Shown: positions 17,084-26,105, counted from the stretch's first letter. The stretch is 64,000 bases of DNA from Acidaminobacter hydrogenoformans DSM 2784 (GCF_900103005.1 NZ_FMWL01000007.1:1-64000); one strand, 5' to 3'. Translations and numbers: made by a program. Notes: generated by a model from the letters alone, not told the origin.

Positions 17084-18589
17084 ATGGAAGTTCTCCAATA
17101 TGTATTAGTACCTTTTACAGATCTGTTTCTTTTTGCGCTGGTTGCTGTGGGTGTTTTTTCCGGAATTTACATAGGTGCCATACCTGGTTTGTCTGGCACA
17201 ATGGCAGTATCACTTCTTGTGTCATTTACTTTTGGATGGGAAACGAATCCAGCGTTGGCTTTGATGGTTGGTGTTTTTGTTGGTGCTGTTTATGGCGGAT
17301 CCAGGTCGGCAATATTGTTGAATATCCCCGGAGCGCCAGCGGCAGTTGCAACAGCCTTGGATGGATATCCCATGGCTTTGAAAGGTGAAGCTGGAAGGGC
17401 AATGGGCATTGTGACCACGCAATCTTTTATTGGCACTTTGATTGGAATCTTTGCATTAGCGTTTTTTGCACCTGCAGTTTCTAAATTGGCATTAAAATTT
17501 TCATCTGTGGATTATCTGCTGTTGGGGCTGATGGGAATGATGATGGTTGGCAGCCTCGGCAGCAAATCAATTTTCAGAGGGCTTGTCACAGCGGCACTCG
17601 GTGTACTGCTTGGTACCATTGGGATGGATACCATGACGGCTGTACCAAGATTTACGTTCGGGATCACTTATTTGCTGCCGGGTGTCAACTATGTGGTCGC
17701 AATGATTGGACTGTTTGGCGTGGCTGAAGCGCTGGTACAAATAACGACTAAAGATATTGAAGCGGTTAAGCAAAAAATAGATAAAATTGTGCCTTCGTTT
17801 GAAATTATCAAGAAATATCTGCCACTCACTATCAGATCTTCAATTGTTGGGGTCCTCGTTGGAGCTTTGCCTGGAGCGGGGGGCGACATTGCGGCTTTAT
17901 TGACCTACGATCAGGCGAAGAGAACAGTTAAAAACCCTGAGGTACCTTTTGGTGAAGGTGCTGTTGAGGGTCTTATCGCGCCTGAATCCGCGAATAACGC
18001 CGCTATTGGTGGTGCCTTTATTCCAATGCTGACACTTGGCATACCTGGTGATGCCGTGACAGCAGTCATGATTGGCGCATTGACAATTCATGGTTTGCGG
18101 CCTGGTCCCAACCTTATGACAAATACGCCTGACCTTTTTTATTTGATAGTGGGCTGTTTAATCATTGCTAGTTTTGCTTTGTTGCTTTTCGGGTTGACGG
18201 GCATTAGAATATTTACAAAAATCGTTGAAATCCCAAAAGGCATCTTGCTTCCTATCATAATCATATTGTCTGTGGTTGGTTCATACGCCATTAATAATAG
18301 CCTATATGATATCTTTTGGATGTTGGGATTTGGCGTACTTGGCTATTTTCTGAAAAGATTTGATTATCCAGTCGCACCAGCCGTTTTGGGAATAATTTTG
18401 ACAAAGCTTTTAGAAGAGAATTATCGTCGAGGAATCTTGCTTAAAAAGTCTGTGTTGGGTCTGGTTGGGAGTGTTTTTACCAGTCCAATTACTTTGATCC
18501 TTTTTACCTTGATTGTGGTTATGTTTGTCGCACAAACAGAAACTTATAAAAGATGGAAAGCTAAGCGAGATATTAGAAAAGCTGCATAG
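17084..18589 (+). CDS. tctA: TTT large membrane subunit, copy 1 (TctA family)
   Basis: Large permease of the tripartite tricarboxylate transporter (501 aa, about 11-12 helices). TctA hallmarks are plain: GAIPGLSGTMAVSLLVSFTF, GGSRSAILLNIPGAPAAVAT (first repeat) and GALPGAGGDIAALLTYD with APESANNAAIGGAFIPML (second repeat). ATG 17084 follows GGAGGTGG; GTG 17075 lies inside that site. It ends the first TTT operon before a long hairpin. Nearly the same protein is encoded at 21572. Confidence 0.93.
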   Translation: MEVLQYVLVPFTDLFLFALVAVGVFSGIYIGAIPGLSGTMAVSLLVSFTFGWETNPALALMVGVFVGAVYGGSRSAILLNIPGAPAAVATALDGYPMALKGEAGRAMGIVTTQSFIGTLIGIFALAFFAPAVSKLALKFSSVDYLLLGLMGMMMVGSLGSKSIFRGLVTAALGVLLGTIGMDTMTAVPRFTFGITYLLPGVNYVVAMIGLFGVAEALVQITTKDIEAVKQKIDKIVPSFEIIKKYLPLTIRSSIVGVLVGALPGAGGDIAALLTYDQAKRTVKNPEVPFGEGAVEGLIAPESANNAAIGGAFIPMLTLGIPGDAVTAVMIGALTIHGLRPGPNLMTNTPDLFYLIVGCLIIASFALLLFGLTGIRIFTKIVEIPKGILLPIIIILSVVGSYAINNSLYDIFWMLGFGVLGYFLKRFDYPVAPAVLGIILTKLLEENYRRGILLKKSVLGLVGSVFTSPITLILFTLIVVMFVAQTETYKRWKAKRDIRKAA

Positions 18590-18592
18590 TCG

Positions 18593-18640
18593 CCCTAACG
18601 AAAAGAAGCCTTCGAGTGTGAGGGCTTCTTTTCGTTAGGG
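18593..18640. terminator. Long hairpin between tctA-1 and the lysR gene
   Basis: CCCTAACGAAAAGAAGCC (18593-18610) pairs with GGGCTTCTTTTCGTTAGGG (18622-18640). The arms carry A- and T-rich cores and the element lies between convergent genes, so it probably stops transcription from both sides. Confidence 0.75.
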
Positions 18641-18660
18641 CTGAATTGAGATCTTAATAA

Positions 18661-19587
18661 TCATAAGAGGATCTGAGAGGACTCTTCGATGCCTCTTTTA
18701 TAATCATCAAATATTTTCCCGTTTTCAATTATAAAATTTTTGAAATTTTCGATGGCGGGTGACATGTACCGACTCTTATGCCATAGAAGATGTAATTCTC
18801 TGCACGGAAGGTCATTCTCTATTTGAATTACTTTTATATTAGGATATTTTGAATTCAGGGGCTCAGGGACTAGTGCGATACCAAATCCTGCTGCAACTGA
18901 ACCAAAAATAATATTGTCGTGGAACGCTTCGGACACAATATTAGGTTGGATATTTAAACTATCAAAAATCGCATCAATGTATGTCCTGATTTGACATTGA
19001 TAATTGTAAGTGATGAATTTTTCATCTGTTATGTCTGTTAAGTCAACGGTATCCAATACTGCTAAAGGATGGTCTTTTGAAACAATTAAGACAGTCTCAT
19101 GGTCCCCAATGTGATGAAAGGCAAGTTTTTCGTTAATAGATAGTGTAGAAAATCCAATGTCAACATCATCATTCTCTATTTGCTTCTCAATTTCATAAGT
19201 GCTGCCAAGATAAAACTGGAACTTTGTCATGATGTTTCCGGTTTTTTCATAATAACGCGTGATCAAATAGGGAATGAAGTCGTGAAGTGAACTGACATAA
19301 GTTAACCTTACAACGCCTGTACCTGGGTTGGCATAATCCTGGAGTTTAGCCATACCGTCTTCAAGAATATTCAATGATTTTTTTACGTATTCAAGAAAAA
19401 ATACGCCGTATTTTGTCAACATGACATTTCTTCCATTTCGCTCAAAAAGCTTAACGTTCAACTCTTTCTCAAGTTCGCTAATCGAGTGACTTAAACTGGA
19501 TTGGGTCACCATGAGCTTTTCAGAGGCCTTGGTGTAGTGTTCCAGTTCTGCGATGGTCTTAAAATAATAAAGCTGATGTAAGTTCAT
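18661..19587 (-). CDS. LysR family regulator between the two TTT operons
   Basis: Cytosolic transcription factor (308 aa): N-terminal winged helix-turn-helix (NLHQLYYFKTIAELEHYTKASEKLMVTQ, then SSLSHSISELEKEL, residues about 1-60), linker helix, and a two-lobed effector domain. ATG 19587 has GGAG 7 nt upstream; an earlier ATG at 19614 lacks one. It is divergent from tctC-2 and convergent with tctA-1, so it most likely controls one or both TTT operons in response to the transported acid. The effector is not known. Confidence 0.88.
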   Translation of the reverse strand: MNLHQLYYFKTIAELEHYTKASEKLMVTQSSLSHSISELEKELNVKLFERNGRNVMLTKYGVFFLEYVKKSLNILEDGMAKLQDYANPGTGVVRLTYVSSLHDFIPYLITRYYEKTGNIMTKFQFYLGSTYEIEKQIENDDVDIGFSTLSINEKLAFHHIGDHETVLIVSKDHPLAVLDTVDLTDITDEKFITYNYQCQIRTYIDAIFDSLNIQPNIVSEAFHDNIIFGSVAAGFGIALVPEPLNSKYPNIKVIQIENDLPCRELHLLWHKSRYMSPAIENFKNFIIENGKIFDDYKRGIEESSQILL

Positions 19588-19775
19588 GTTTTCACTCCGA
19601 TCAATGAAGTCCAATAATTTCAGGTCTTGATTGCCTATAGTAAGATTATACGATCACTTGGCTCAAGTCAATGAATCATGAACAAAATCGATAGATTCTA
19701 ATGAAAAATCCGAATATATGAATTTTTTAGAACAAAAAAATGAAATAACGGCATTAGTAAAAACACTGAATTTAC

Positions 19776-19799
19776 TGTATATTTTGATTACACAATACA
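19776..19799. promoter_or_regulatory. Candidate LysR-type operator
   Basis: TGTAT (19776-19780) and ATACA (19795-19799) form an interrupted inverted repeat in the 248-nt gap between the divergent lysR and tctC-2 genes. The T-N11-A style dyad fits LysR sites, but this is a short match and uncertain. Confidence 0.3.
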
Positions 19800-19835
19800 T
19801 ATGAGACACAAAATAAAATTTGGGGAGATGATTTG

Positions 19836-20885
19836 ATGAAGAAACACATGTCCATCGCACTGATTCTTGTTTTGATCGCTACCGCATTATTTGGATGCAG
19901 TCAACCTCAACCAACAGAACAGACACCACCAGAAGCGGAACAACCTCAGTCAACAAATGGTGAATATCCTGCTAAGAACATCAGTGGTATTGTTCAGTGG
20001 GGTGCAGGTGGCGGCACGGATTCTCTTATGAGACCACTCGCTTCATTGGCAGAAAAAGAACTGGGTGTAAGCATCGTCGTTGAAAACAAAACCGGTGGAA
20101 CAGGATCTATTGCAACACAATATGTTCATGACGCTGCAGCAGATGGTTATACGCTTCTCATGGGTGCGGAAAACCCACAACTTTACACAATGCTTGAGAT
20201 TATTGATTTAACTTATGCAGATTTTGAACCCGTCTTTGTCATAGGAGATGAAACGGTAGGTGTCGTCGTTGGAGAAAACTCAGCGTACAATTCAGTCACT
20301 GAACTCATTGATGCTGCGCTTGCAAAACCTGGCGAGCTGACAGTTGCTACAACTGGTGCCGGCGGCCTCCCTTGGACGGTCACATCTTACTTAACAGCAA
20401 TCACGGGTGCAACTTTTACGCAAGTCCCTTACGATAGTGATGCAACTGCACGAACTGCTGTCATCACTGGCGAATGCGACTTTACAATAGCAAAAGTTCA
20501 ATCAGCGCTCGAAGCACACAATGCTGGAGATTTGAAATATATTTCAATGTTGTCACTTGAAAAAGTAGAAGTCCTTGCGGATATTCCGCTGATCACCGAC
20601 GAGTATCCAGCATTTTCAGAGTACCTTCCTTGGGGTCCATTCTATGGCATATTTGTAAAATCAGAAACAGACCCAGCCATCGTAGAGACACTAGCAACTG
20701 CTTTTGAAACAGCCTTTAATGATCCAACCTATCAGAACGTTCTTAAACAATTCAATATCAATCCGATGGGCTTAACAGGAGACGGCGCAAAAGAGTTTTT
20801 GAAAACTTGGCAGGTCAATACAGCTGATGCATTGTACAAAGCAGGCGCAATTACAAAATCGCCAGAAGAGCTTGGTATAAAATAA
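19836..20885 (+). CDS. tctC: TTT solute-binding lipoprotein, copy 2 (TctC family)
   Basis: Second TctC receptor (349 aa), with lipobox LFGC and a Gln/Pro/Glu linker. The mature domain shares long identical stretches with copy 1 (VGVSIVVENKTGG-like region, LPWTVTSYLTAITGATFTQV, QFNINPMGLTG). Most differences are conservative, while the third codon positions differ widely, so the copies are old or came separately. ATG 19836 follows GGGGAGA. It heads the second TTT operon, divergent from the lysR gene. Confidence 0.92.
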   Translation: MKKHMSIALILVLIATALFGCSQPQPTEQTPPEAEQPQSTNGEYPAKNISGIVQWGAGGGTDSLMRPLASLAEKELGVSIVVENKTGGTGSIATQYVHDAAADGYTLLMGAENPQLYTMLEIIDLTYADFEPVFVIGDETVGVVVGENSAYNSVTELIDAALAKPGELTVATTGAGGLPWTVTSYLTAITGATFTQVPYDSDATARTAVITGECDFTIAKVQSALEAHNAGDLKYISMLSLEKVEVLADIPLITDEYPAFSEYLPWGPFYGIFVKSETDPAIVETLATAFETAFNDPTYQNVLKQFNINPMGLTGDGAKEFLKTWQVNTADALYKAGAITKSPEELGIK

Positions 20886-20914
20886 CGCTTTTGATCTTGC
20901 TGTAGAGCTGTTGT

Positions 20915-20950
20915 GGGGCTGCTCTGAAAAGATTATTTTGGAGCAGCTTC
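20915..20950 (+). promoter_or_regulatory. Stem-loop after tctC-2
   Basis: GGGGCTGCTC (20915-20924) pairs with GAGCAGCTTC (20941-20950, with G-T pairs), no T-run after it. It lies in the 95-nt gap before tctB-2, at the same place as in the other two TTT operons. Confidence 0.6.
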
Positions 20951-20980
20951 ACAATGATACTTAATTTGGAGGTCAAAGCT

Positions 20981-21556
20981 ATGGATAAAACATTCAACAA
21001 CAAAAAGAAAAGAGTTGTTTCTTTGACGGACGACAGGGATCTCGCGGATCAATCCTATGGTCTGGATCAAGACACTAACAAGACATTTACCGAGTTTCAT
21101 CCTGGAGAAAAGGGTTTTCCAGTATTCTTATTTCTCGTTGGCGCTTTCTTTGCTTATCAAGCCTTTTTAATGTATCAAAAGTCTCCGGGTGCTTCTTCCT
21201 ATGCTGCAGTACCGTTGTTTGTAAGCTTGTTAATTATGATTTTTTCGGGACTTATTATCGTATTCGATATGAAATCTGACTCAGAGAACTCAAACGTACC
21301 ATTCCTTCAGAAAATAACTAAATCGTTGACATATATGTTTCCGAAAGATGTAATGATCATGATGCTATTGATTCTGTCTTATTGTATAGCGCTGTTATTT
21401 AATGTTGGATTTTACATAATTACGCCTGTGTTTCTTTGGTTATCGATGTGCTATTTAATGCGTAAGCATTTCATCAAGAATATCTTATGGACAGGTTTGA
21501 GTCTAATCTTTATATTCGCCGTATTTTCTTTCGCATTTAAAGTTGTTTTACCATAA
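20981..21556 (+). CDS. tctB: TTT small membrane subunit, copy 2 (TctB family)
   Basis: Small membrane subunit (191 aa) with a charged N-terminal tail (about 1-50) and four hydrophobic segments ending in FAVFSFAFKVVLP. The helical part is very like copy 1 (YQKSPGASSYAAVPLFVS), the tail is not. ATG 20981 has TGGAGG 9 nt upstream. It is followed by tctA-2 after 15 nt. Confidence 0.85.
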   Translation: MDKTFNNKKKRVVSLTDDRDLADQSYGLDQDTNKTFTEFHPGEKGFPVFLFLVGAFFAYQAFLMYQKSPGASSYAAVPLFVSLLIMIFSGLIIVFDMKSDSENSNVPFLQKITKSLTYMFPKDVMIMMLLILSYCIALLFNVGFYIITPVFLWLSMCYLMRKHFIKNILWTGLSLIFIFAVFSFAFKVVLP

Positions 21557-21571
21557 GGAGGTCGCGTCAAT

Positions 21572-23077
21572 ATGGAAGTTTTTCAATATTTGTTGGTTCC
21601 TTTTGCTGACCCTCTGCTCTTAGTGTTGGTGGCGGTTGGTGTATTCTCGGGCATCTATATTGGTGCAATTCCAGGTTTGTCAGGTACTATGGCAGTCTCT
21701 TTGCTTGTCTCATTCACATTTGGCTGGGAGACAAATTCAGCGATCGCACTTATGATTGGCGTTTTCGTAGGGGCTGTATATGGTGGTTCCAGGTCAGCTA
21801 TACTGCTTAATATTCCCGGAGCGCCGGCAGCGGTCGCAACGGCGCTGGACGGTTATCCAATGGCTTTGAAAGGGGAAGCCGGAAGGGCGATGGGGATCGT
21901 AACCTCACAATCGGCAATTGGTACTCTAATTGGCATTATTGCCTTGGCATTTTTCGCACCAGTCGTATCTAAACTGGCAATGAAATTCTCTTCAGTAGAT
22001 TATCTCCTCTTAGGTATTATGGGCATGATGATGGTAGGAAGCCTTGGCAGCAAATCAATATTTAGAGGTCTTGTAACGGCTGCATTGGGTGTGCTTTTGG
22101 GCACGATAGGCATGGATTCAATGACTGCAGCGCCAAGATTTACATTTGGAATTACATATTTACTTCCAGGAGTCAATTATGTTGTAGCTATGATTGGATT
22201 ATTCGGGGTTGCTGAAGCCTTAGTACAAATTACGACAAAAGATATCGAGGCAGTTAAGCAAAAGATAGACAAAATTATTCCTTCTTTTGATGTCATCAAG
22301 AAATATATTCCTTTAACCATCAGATCCTCTATTGTTGGGGTTCTCGTAGGCGCATTGCCAGGTGCCGGCGGCGACATAGCAGCGCTGTTGACTTACGATC
22401 AGGCGAAAAGAACCGTGAAGAATCCGGAAGTGCCTTTTGGTGAAGGTGCTGTTGAGGGGTTGATTGCACCAGAAGCAGCGAATAACGCTGCCATAGGTGG
22501 CGCTTTTATACCAATGCTGACACTTGGCATTCCGGGGGATGCTGTAACAGCTGTTATGATTGGTGCACTCACAATTCATGGCTTAAAGCCAGGGCCAAGT
22601 CTGATGACTACAACACCGGACATGTTCTATTTAATCGTCAGCTGTCTCGTTATAGCTAGTGTTGCTCTTGTTGTCTTTGGATTGACAGGGATCAAGATAT
22701 TTACCAAAATTGTTGAAATTCCAAAAGGGATCTTGTTGCCAATTATCATTATACTTTCCGTAGTTGGTTCCTACGCAATCAACAATAGCCTGTATGATAT
22801 CTTTTGGATGCTCGGATTTGGTGTTCTTGGATACTTCTTGAAGAGATTTGACTACCCTGTTGCGCCTGCAGTATTGGGCATCATTTTGACAAAACTTCTT
22901 GAAGAGAATTACAGAAGGGGTATTTTACTCAAGAAAACCCTTGGTGGATTATTTGGCAGTGTCTTTACGAGTCCAATAACGTTCTTGCTATTCCTAATGA
23001 TTGTGGTTATGTTTACAACTCAAACAGAGACCTATAAAAAATGGAAACAAAAGAAAGATCTGAAGGCCTCCGCTTGA
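21572..23077 (+). CDS. tctA: TTT large membrane subunit, copy 2 (TctA family)
   Basis: Large permease (501 aa), the same length as copy 1 and nearly identical over most of its helices: AIPGLSGTMAVSLLVSFTFG, ILLNIPGAPAAVATALDGYP and APEAANNAAIGGAFIPM. Start ATG 21572 after AAGGAGG. It is followed after 35 nt by the first aroD gene with no terminator between them, so transport and dehydroquinate dehydratase appear to share one message. Confidence 0.93.
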   Translation: MEVFQYLLVPFADPLLLVLVAVGVFSGIYIGAIPGLSGTMAVSLLVSFTFGWETNSAIALMIGVFVGAVYGGSRSAILLNIPGAPAAVATALDGYPMALKGEAGRAMGIVTSQSAIGTLIGIIALAFFAPVVSKLAMKFSSVDYLLLGIMGMMMVGSLGSKSIFRGLVTAALGVLLGTIGMDSMTAAPRFTFGITYLLPGVNYVVAMIGLFGVAEALVQITTKDIEAVKQKIDKIIPSFDVIKKYIPLTIRSSIVGVLVGALPGAGGDIAALLTYDQAKRTVKNPEVPFGEGAVEGLIAPEAANNAAIGGAFIPMLTLGIPGDAVTAVMIGALTIHGLKPGPSLMTTTPDMFYLIVSCLVIASVALVVFGLTGIKIFTKIVEIPKGILLPIIIILSVVGSYAINNSLYDIFWMLGFGVLGYFLKRFDYPVAPAVLGIILTKLLEENYRRGILLKKTLGGLFGSVFTSPITFLLFLMIVVMFTTQTETYKKWKQKKDLKASA

Positions 23078-23112
23078 TGAGCGCTTTTAAGATGAAAGAA
23101 TGGAGGTCTAAA

Positions 23113-23877
23113 ATGATTCGGACTGTTCAGATTAGGGATTTGACGATTGGCGAAGGAAAGCCTAACGTCATTGTGCCAATCGTTGGAAGAACTCGCAGTG
23201 AGATTTTAGGCAATGCGCTCAGCATGGACCTCGCGCAGATCGACTTAATTGAGTGGCGCGTTGACTTTTACGAAGACGTTTTCGATTCGGTGAAACTGCT
23301 GAACACACTTGCTCAGTTGCGAGACACCCTTAAAGAAATGCCTATCCTGTTCACCTTTCGGACGAAATCAGAAGGTGGGGAAAAAGAAATAAGAATTAAT
23401 GAATATGTCAATTTAAACAATGAGATTGCTAAAACGGGTCTTGTGGATCTCATAGATGTTGAAATAATGTTGGGTGATGAGACCGTTGAAAAGCTTATTA
23501 AATCTTTCCATGGATATGGGGTCAAAGTCATAGCCTCGAATCATGACTTTCAGAAGACGCCATCTGAGGAAGAGATTATCTTTAGGCTAAAAAAGATGCA
23601 AGTTATGAATGCGGACATTCTTAAAATCGCCGTTATGCCAAACAATAGAGAAGATGTATTGAAATTAATGCGGGCAACGAATAGAATGCAAACAGAATAT
23701 GCTGATAGGCCAGTCGTCGCTATGTCAATGGGCGGCCTTGGTGTGATAACCAGGCTGTCGGGCGAAGTTTTCGGTTCAGCAATGACTTTTGGTGCTGTAG
23801 GTCAAGTGTCGGCTCCTGGGCAAATTCCAGTGGAAGAACTGGACGTCGTACTCAACATAGTCCATAATGCACTTTAA
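23113..23877 (+). CDS. aroD: Type I 3-dehydroquinate dehydratase, copy 1
   Basis: Interconverts 3-dehydroquinate and 3-dehydroshikimate through a Schiff base (254 aa, TIM barrel). Using Salmonella AroD as guide, the active-site residues are present: EWR (E46, R48), FRTKSEGG (R82, E86), SNHDF (H143), LKIAVMP (K170), ITRL (R213) and SAPGQ (S232, Q236). ATG 23113 has TGGAGGT 7 nt upstream; earlier starts in the frame overlap tctA-2. Its position in a transporter operon, next to a second copy, points to a catabolic role in quinate or shikimate use. Confidence 0.92.
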   Translation: MIRTVQIRDLTIGEGKPNVIVPIVGRTRSEILGNALSMDLAQIDLIEWRVDFYEDVFDSVKLLNTLAQLRDTLKEMPILFTFRTKSEGGEKEIRINEYVNLNNEIAKTGLVDLIDVEIMLGDETVEKLIKSFHGYGVKVIASNHDFQKTPSEEEIIFRLKKMQVMNADILKIAVMPNNREDVLKLMRATNRMQTEYADRPVVAMSMGGLGVITRLSGEVFGSAMTFGAVGQVSAPGQIPVEELDVVLNIVHNAL

Positions 23878-23917
23878 TAAATCCACGCCAACCTTTCAAT
23901 TAATATAGACACCAGAA

Positions 23918-23948
23918 AAATAAACGCCTCCCCAGCGTTTATTTTTTT
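23918..23948 (+). terminator. Intrinsic terminator after aroD-1
   Basis: AAATAAACGC (23918-23927) pairs with GCGTTTATTT (23935-23944), followed by more T. It closes the operon tctC-2, tctB-2, tctA-2, aroD-1. Confidence 0.85.
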
Positions 23949-24055
23949 GTAAAAAGGTGGCAGTGCGTGTATACTGTTTTGGTCAGACATAACTTGAGTT
24001 TATTCTTTTGAAAAAGATATGGAAAATCAAAATTTACGAACGAGGTGTGCAAATT

Positions 24056-24835
24056 ATGAAAAAGGTATATACGGTTAGAGGCGTGACCATTGGTGAGGGC
24101 CGTCCCAAAATCATTGTCCCCATAATTGAAAAAACAGATGCTGCCATTATTGAAAAAGCACAGAGCCTCCTCAAATTACCTATCGATGTCATAGAATGGC
24201 GTGCTGATGCTTATGAGGAGATCCTCGAAGAAGAAAAAATCTTCAAAGTACTTAAAGCGCTTCGCGAGCTGTTTCCAGATAAGATCTTGATTTTTTCCTT
24301 TAGAACGCTCATAGAAGGTGGACTAAGGGAGATTTCTATGGAGGACTATACTCGACTGAACCATTTTGCTGCAGAAAGCGGTTTGGTTGACATGGTGGAT
24401 GTGGCTATGATCTCATGGCCTGACGTCGTTGAAGAGAACATTCATCATATCCATACGGCGGGAATCCTTGTTATGGGTTCCTACCATAATTTTAAGAGCA
24501 CGCCAGAGAAGGCCGTTTTAATCAGAACGTTGATGAAGATGCAAGCACTGGGTGCGGACATATCAAAAATTGCGGTGATGCCAAATACAGCGGATGATCT
24601 GCTCACCTTACTTAACGCGACGTATGAAACAGCTTCGAGATATGGTGACAAGCCTATTGTCACAACCGCCATGTCGCCCTCCGGACTTTTAAGTCGTCTC
24701 GCTGGGGAAGTCTTTGGTTCTTCAATGACCTATGGTGCAGCAGGAGAAGCCACCGCGCCTGGCCAGATCTCTGTTGAACTGTTGGATGATGTTTTGAGTT
24801 TGCTTCACGGGAACAGAGAATTGATGGGATTATAG
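24056..24835 (+). CDS. aroD: Type I 3-dehydroquinate dehydratase, copy 2 (diverged)
   Basis: Second AroD-type TIM barrel (259 aa). Most active-site residues are kept: EWRAD, FRTLIEGG, SYHNF (His), SKIAVMP (Schiff-base Lys), LSRLAGE (Arg) and the Gln of APGQ. Two points differ from copy 1: the family signature DVE is DVA, and the Ser of SAPGQ is Thr. The enzyme is probably active, perhaps on a modified substrate. ATG 24056 has CGAGGTG about 10 nt upstream. It has its own terminator and stands between two others, so it can be expressed apart from copy 1. Confidence 0.88.
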   Translation: MKKVYTVRGVTIGEGRPKIIVPIIEKTDAAIIEKAQSLLKLPIDVIEWRADAYEEILEEEKIFKVLKALRELFPDKILIFSFRTLIEGGLREISMEDYTRLNHFAAESGLVDMVDVAMISWPDVVEENIHHIHTAGILVMGSYHNFKSTPEKAVLIRTLMKMQALGADISKIAVMPNTADDLLTLLNATYETASRYGDKPIVTTAMSPSGLLSRLAGEVFGSSMTYGAAGEATAPGQISVELLDDVLSLLHGNRELMGL

Positions 24836-24854
24836 TTTTCAGGGAATATTTAGA

Positions 24855-24899
24855 AAGTGGGTTCAAACGGCTATTTGGTCGGTTTGAGCCCACTTTTTT
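24855..24899 (+). terminator. Intrinsic terminator after aroD-2
   Basis: AAGTGGGTTCAAAC (about 24855-24868) pairs with GGTTTGAGCCCACTT (24881-24895), followed by a T-run. A strong stem with an 12-nt loop. Confidence 0.88.
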
Positions 24900-24938
24900 G
24901 ACCAATGGGAGAGTAAATCTTTTGAACACACCAAACTG

Positions 24939-24953
24939 TTCCGCCTGGCGGAA
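24939..24953. promoter_or_regulatory. Perfect 15-bp palindrome upstream of a promoter
   Basis: TTCCGCCTGGCGGAA is a perfect inverted repeat (7+1+7), ending 27 nt before the -35 box of the TIM-barrel gene. It is a candidate operator for the IclR or GntR regulator encoded downstream; which one is not known. Confidence 0.5.
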
Positions 24954-24980
24954 TATAAAACTGTTTAATGGAAAAAAGTA

Positions 24981-25010
24981 TTGACAACGAATAGGAAACG
25001 GTGGTAATCT
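24981..25010 (+). promoter_or_regulatory. Sigma-A promoter of the TIM-barrel gene
   Basis: TTGACA (24981-24986), 18 nt, TAATCT (25005-25010). It gives a leader of about 150 nt. This fills the 335-nt gap before the gene together with the palindromes at 24939 and 25038. Confidence 0.7.
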
Positions 25011-25037
25011 TTAATCAAGATAAAAAACGACACCGAG

Positions 25038-25052
25038 TTTCACTCAGTGGAA
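25038..25052. promoter_or_regulatory. Operator-like element TTTCACTCAGTGGAA
   Basis: A near-palindrome located just downstream of the promoter at 24981-25010. Almost the same 15-mer (TTTCGCTCAGTTGAA) lies downstream of the next promoter, at 26106-26120. The repeat at equivalent places suggests a shared regulator acting as a roadblock or repressor. Confidence 0.5.
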
Positions 25053-25170
25053 CTTATAACGGAAACTTCGATCACGTAGACCATCATCCTTCTTAATAAA
25101 AGCATGATCCGCGCTGCGTGTTTTTTATGTCAAGAAATCAATAGCAATTAACCAGTGGAGGAGAATGTCA

Positions 25171-25995
25171 ATGAACAGCAAGTTTTCTTTAGCACACCTC
25201 ACCGTATTGGGTTGCCCGCCGCCTGAAATGACTTACATAGCATCAATGGCTGGCTACGACTACGTCAGCTTGAGACCAATTTATATGGGGCTCCCTGGGG
25301 AACCAAATTATGATCTCGCCGTCAATAAGGAAATGATGAAGCTGACCAAAACGGCTTTGGCTGAAACTGGCGTCAAGCTTCTTGACATTGAACTCGCAAG
25401 AATATTTGACGGGATGGATCCAAAGAAATATGAACCGGCAATGGAGGTCGCTGCTGAACTTGGTGGAAAGCATGTTCTGAGCAGCATCTGGACCCCAAAT
25501 CGCGAATACTATCTTGAGAAATTTGGAGAGGTCTGCGACCTTGCCAAACAATATGGTCTCACAGTAGACCTTGAATTTGTCCCAATTGCAGCAGTCAATT
25601 CTCTTGAAAGCACCGTTGATGTCCTTAAGACAGTGAACAGGGACAATGCCGGCATCATGATAGATGTCCACCACATCCACAGATCGAGAGAAGCGGCAGA
25701 AGAGCTTGCAAAGCTGCCTAAGTCTTGGTTCCACTTCGCGCACCTTTGTGACGCGCCGGTTGAAATTCCAACAGAGCATGATGAGATGACCAGAATTCTC
25801 CGGGAAGCCCGCTCTTATGTGGGCGAAGGCGGCATTGATGTAGCGTCATATATTCACAGCATGCCTGAAATGCCATATTCCATTGAGCTTCCAAACCTTC
25901 AGCGTGTCCGTGAGTTTGGCTACGCAGAGCACGCGCGACGTTGTCTCGCGACAGCCAAAGCTTATTTTGAAGCACATCCAAGAAAAGACGTGTAG
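25171..25995 (+). CDS. TIM-barrel sugar isomerase/dehydratase-like enzyme
   Basis: Xylose-isomerase-like TIM barrel (274 aa), cytosolic. The usual metal site is visible: E135 (DLEFVP), D165 with H167/H168 (MIDVHHIH), H191 (FAHLCDAP) and E239 (SIELPN). Members of this fold include hydroxypyruvate isomerase, 2-keto-myo-inositol dehydratase IolE and 3-dehydroshikimate dehydratase AsbF/QuiC. Next to two AroD genes and an AroE homolog, a role on dehydroshikimate or a ring ketone is attractive but inferred. ATG 25171 lies 7 nt after GGAGGAG; ATG 25165 is too near. Confidence 0.85.
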   Translation: MNSKFSLAHLTVLGCPPPEMTYIASMAGYDYVSLRPIYMGLPGEPNYDLAVNKEMMKLTKTALAETGVKLLDIELARIFDGMDPKKYEPAMEVAAELGGKHVLSSIWTPNREYYLEKFGEVCDLAKQYGLTVDLEFVPIAAVNSLESTVDVLKTVNRDNAGIMIDVHHIHRSREAAEELAKLPKSWFHFAHLCDAPVEIPTEHDEMTRILREARSYVGEGGIDVASYIHSMPEMPYSIELPNLQRVREFGYAEHARRCLATAKAYFEAHPRKDV

Positions 25996-26067
25996 CAACA
26001 GGCAGCACGACGCCATAAATCTATAAAACGAATCGTCAGAATTCTTGATTTATTGTGAAAAACAGAA

Positions 26068-26096
26068 TTGACATTTTGAATAAACGGTGATATTCT
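26068..26096 (+). promoter_or_regulatory. Sigma-A promoter of the lyase-ThDP operon
   Basis: TTGACA (26068-26073), 17 nt, TATTCT (26091-26096), in the 234-nt gap between the TIM-barrel gene and the HMG-CoA-lyase-like gene. Confidence 0.7.
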
Positions 26097-26105
26097 GAAT
26101 ACAAA

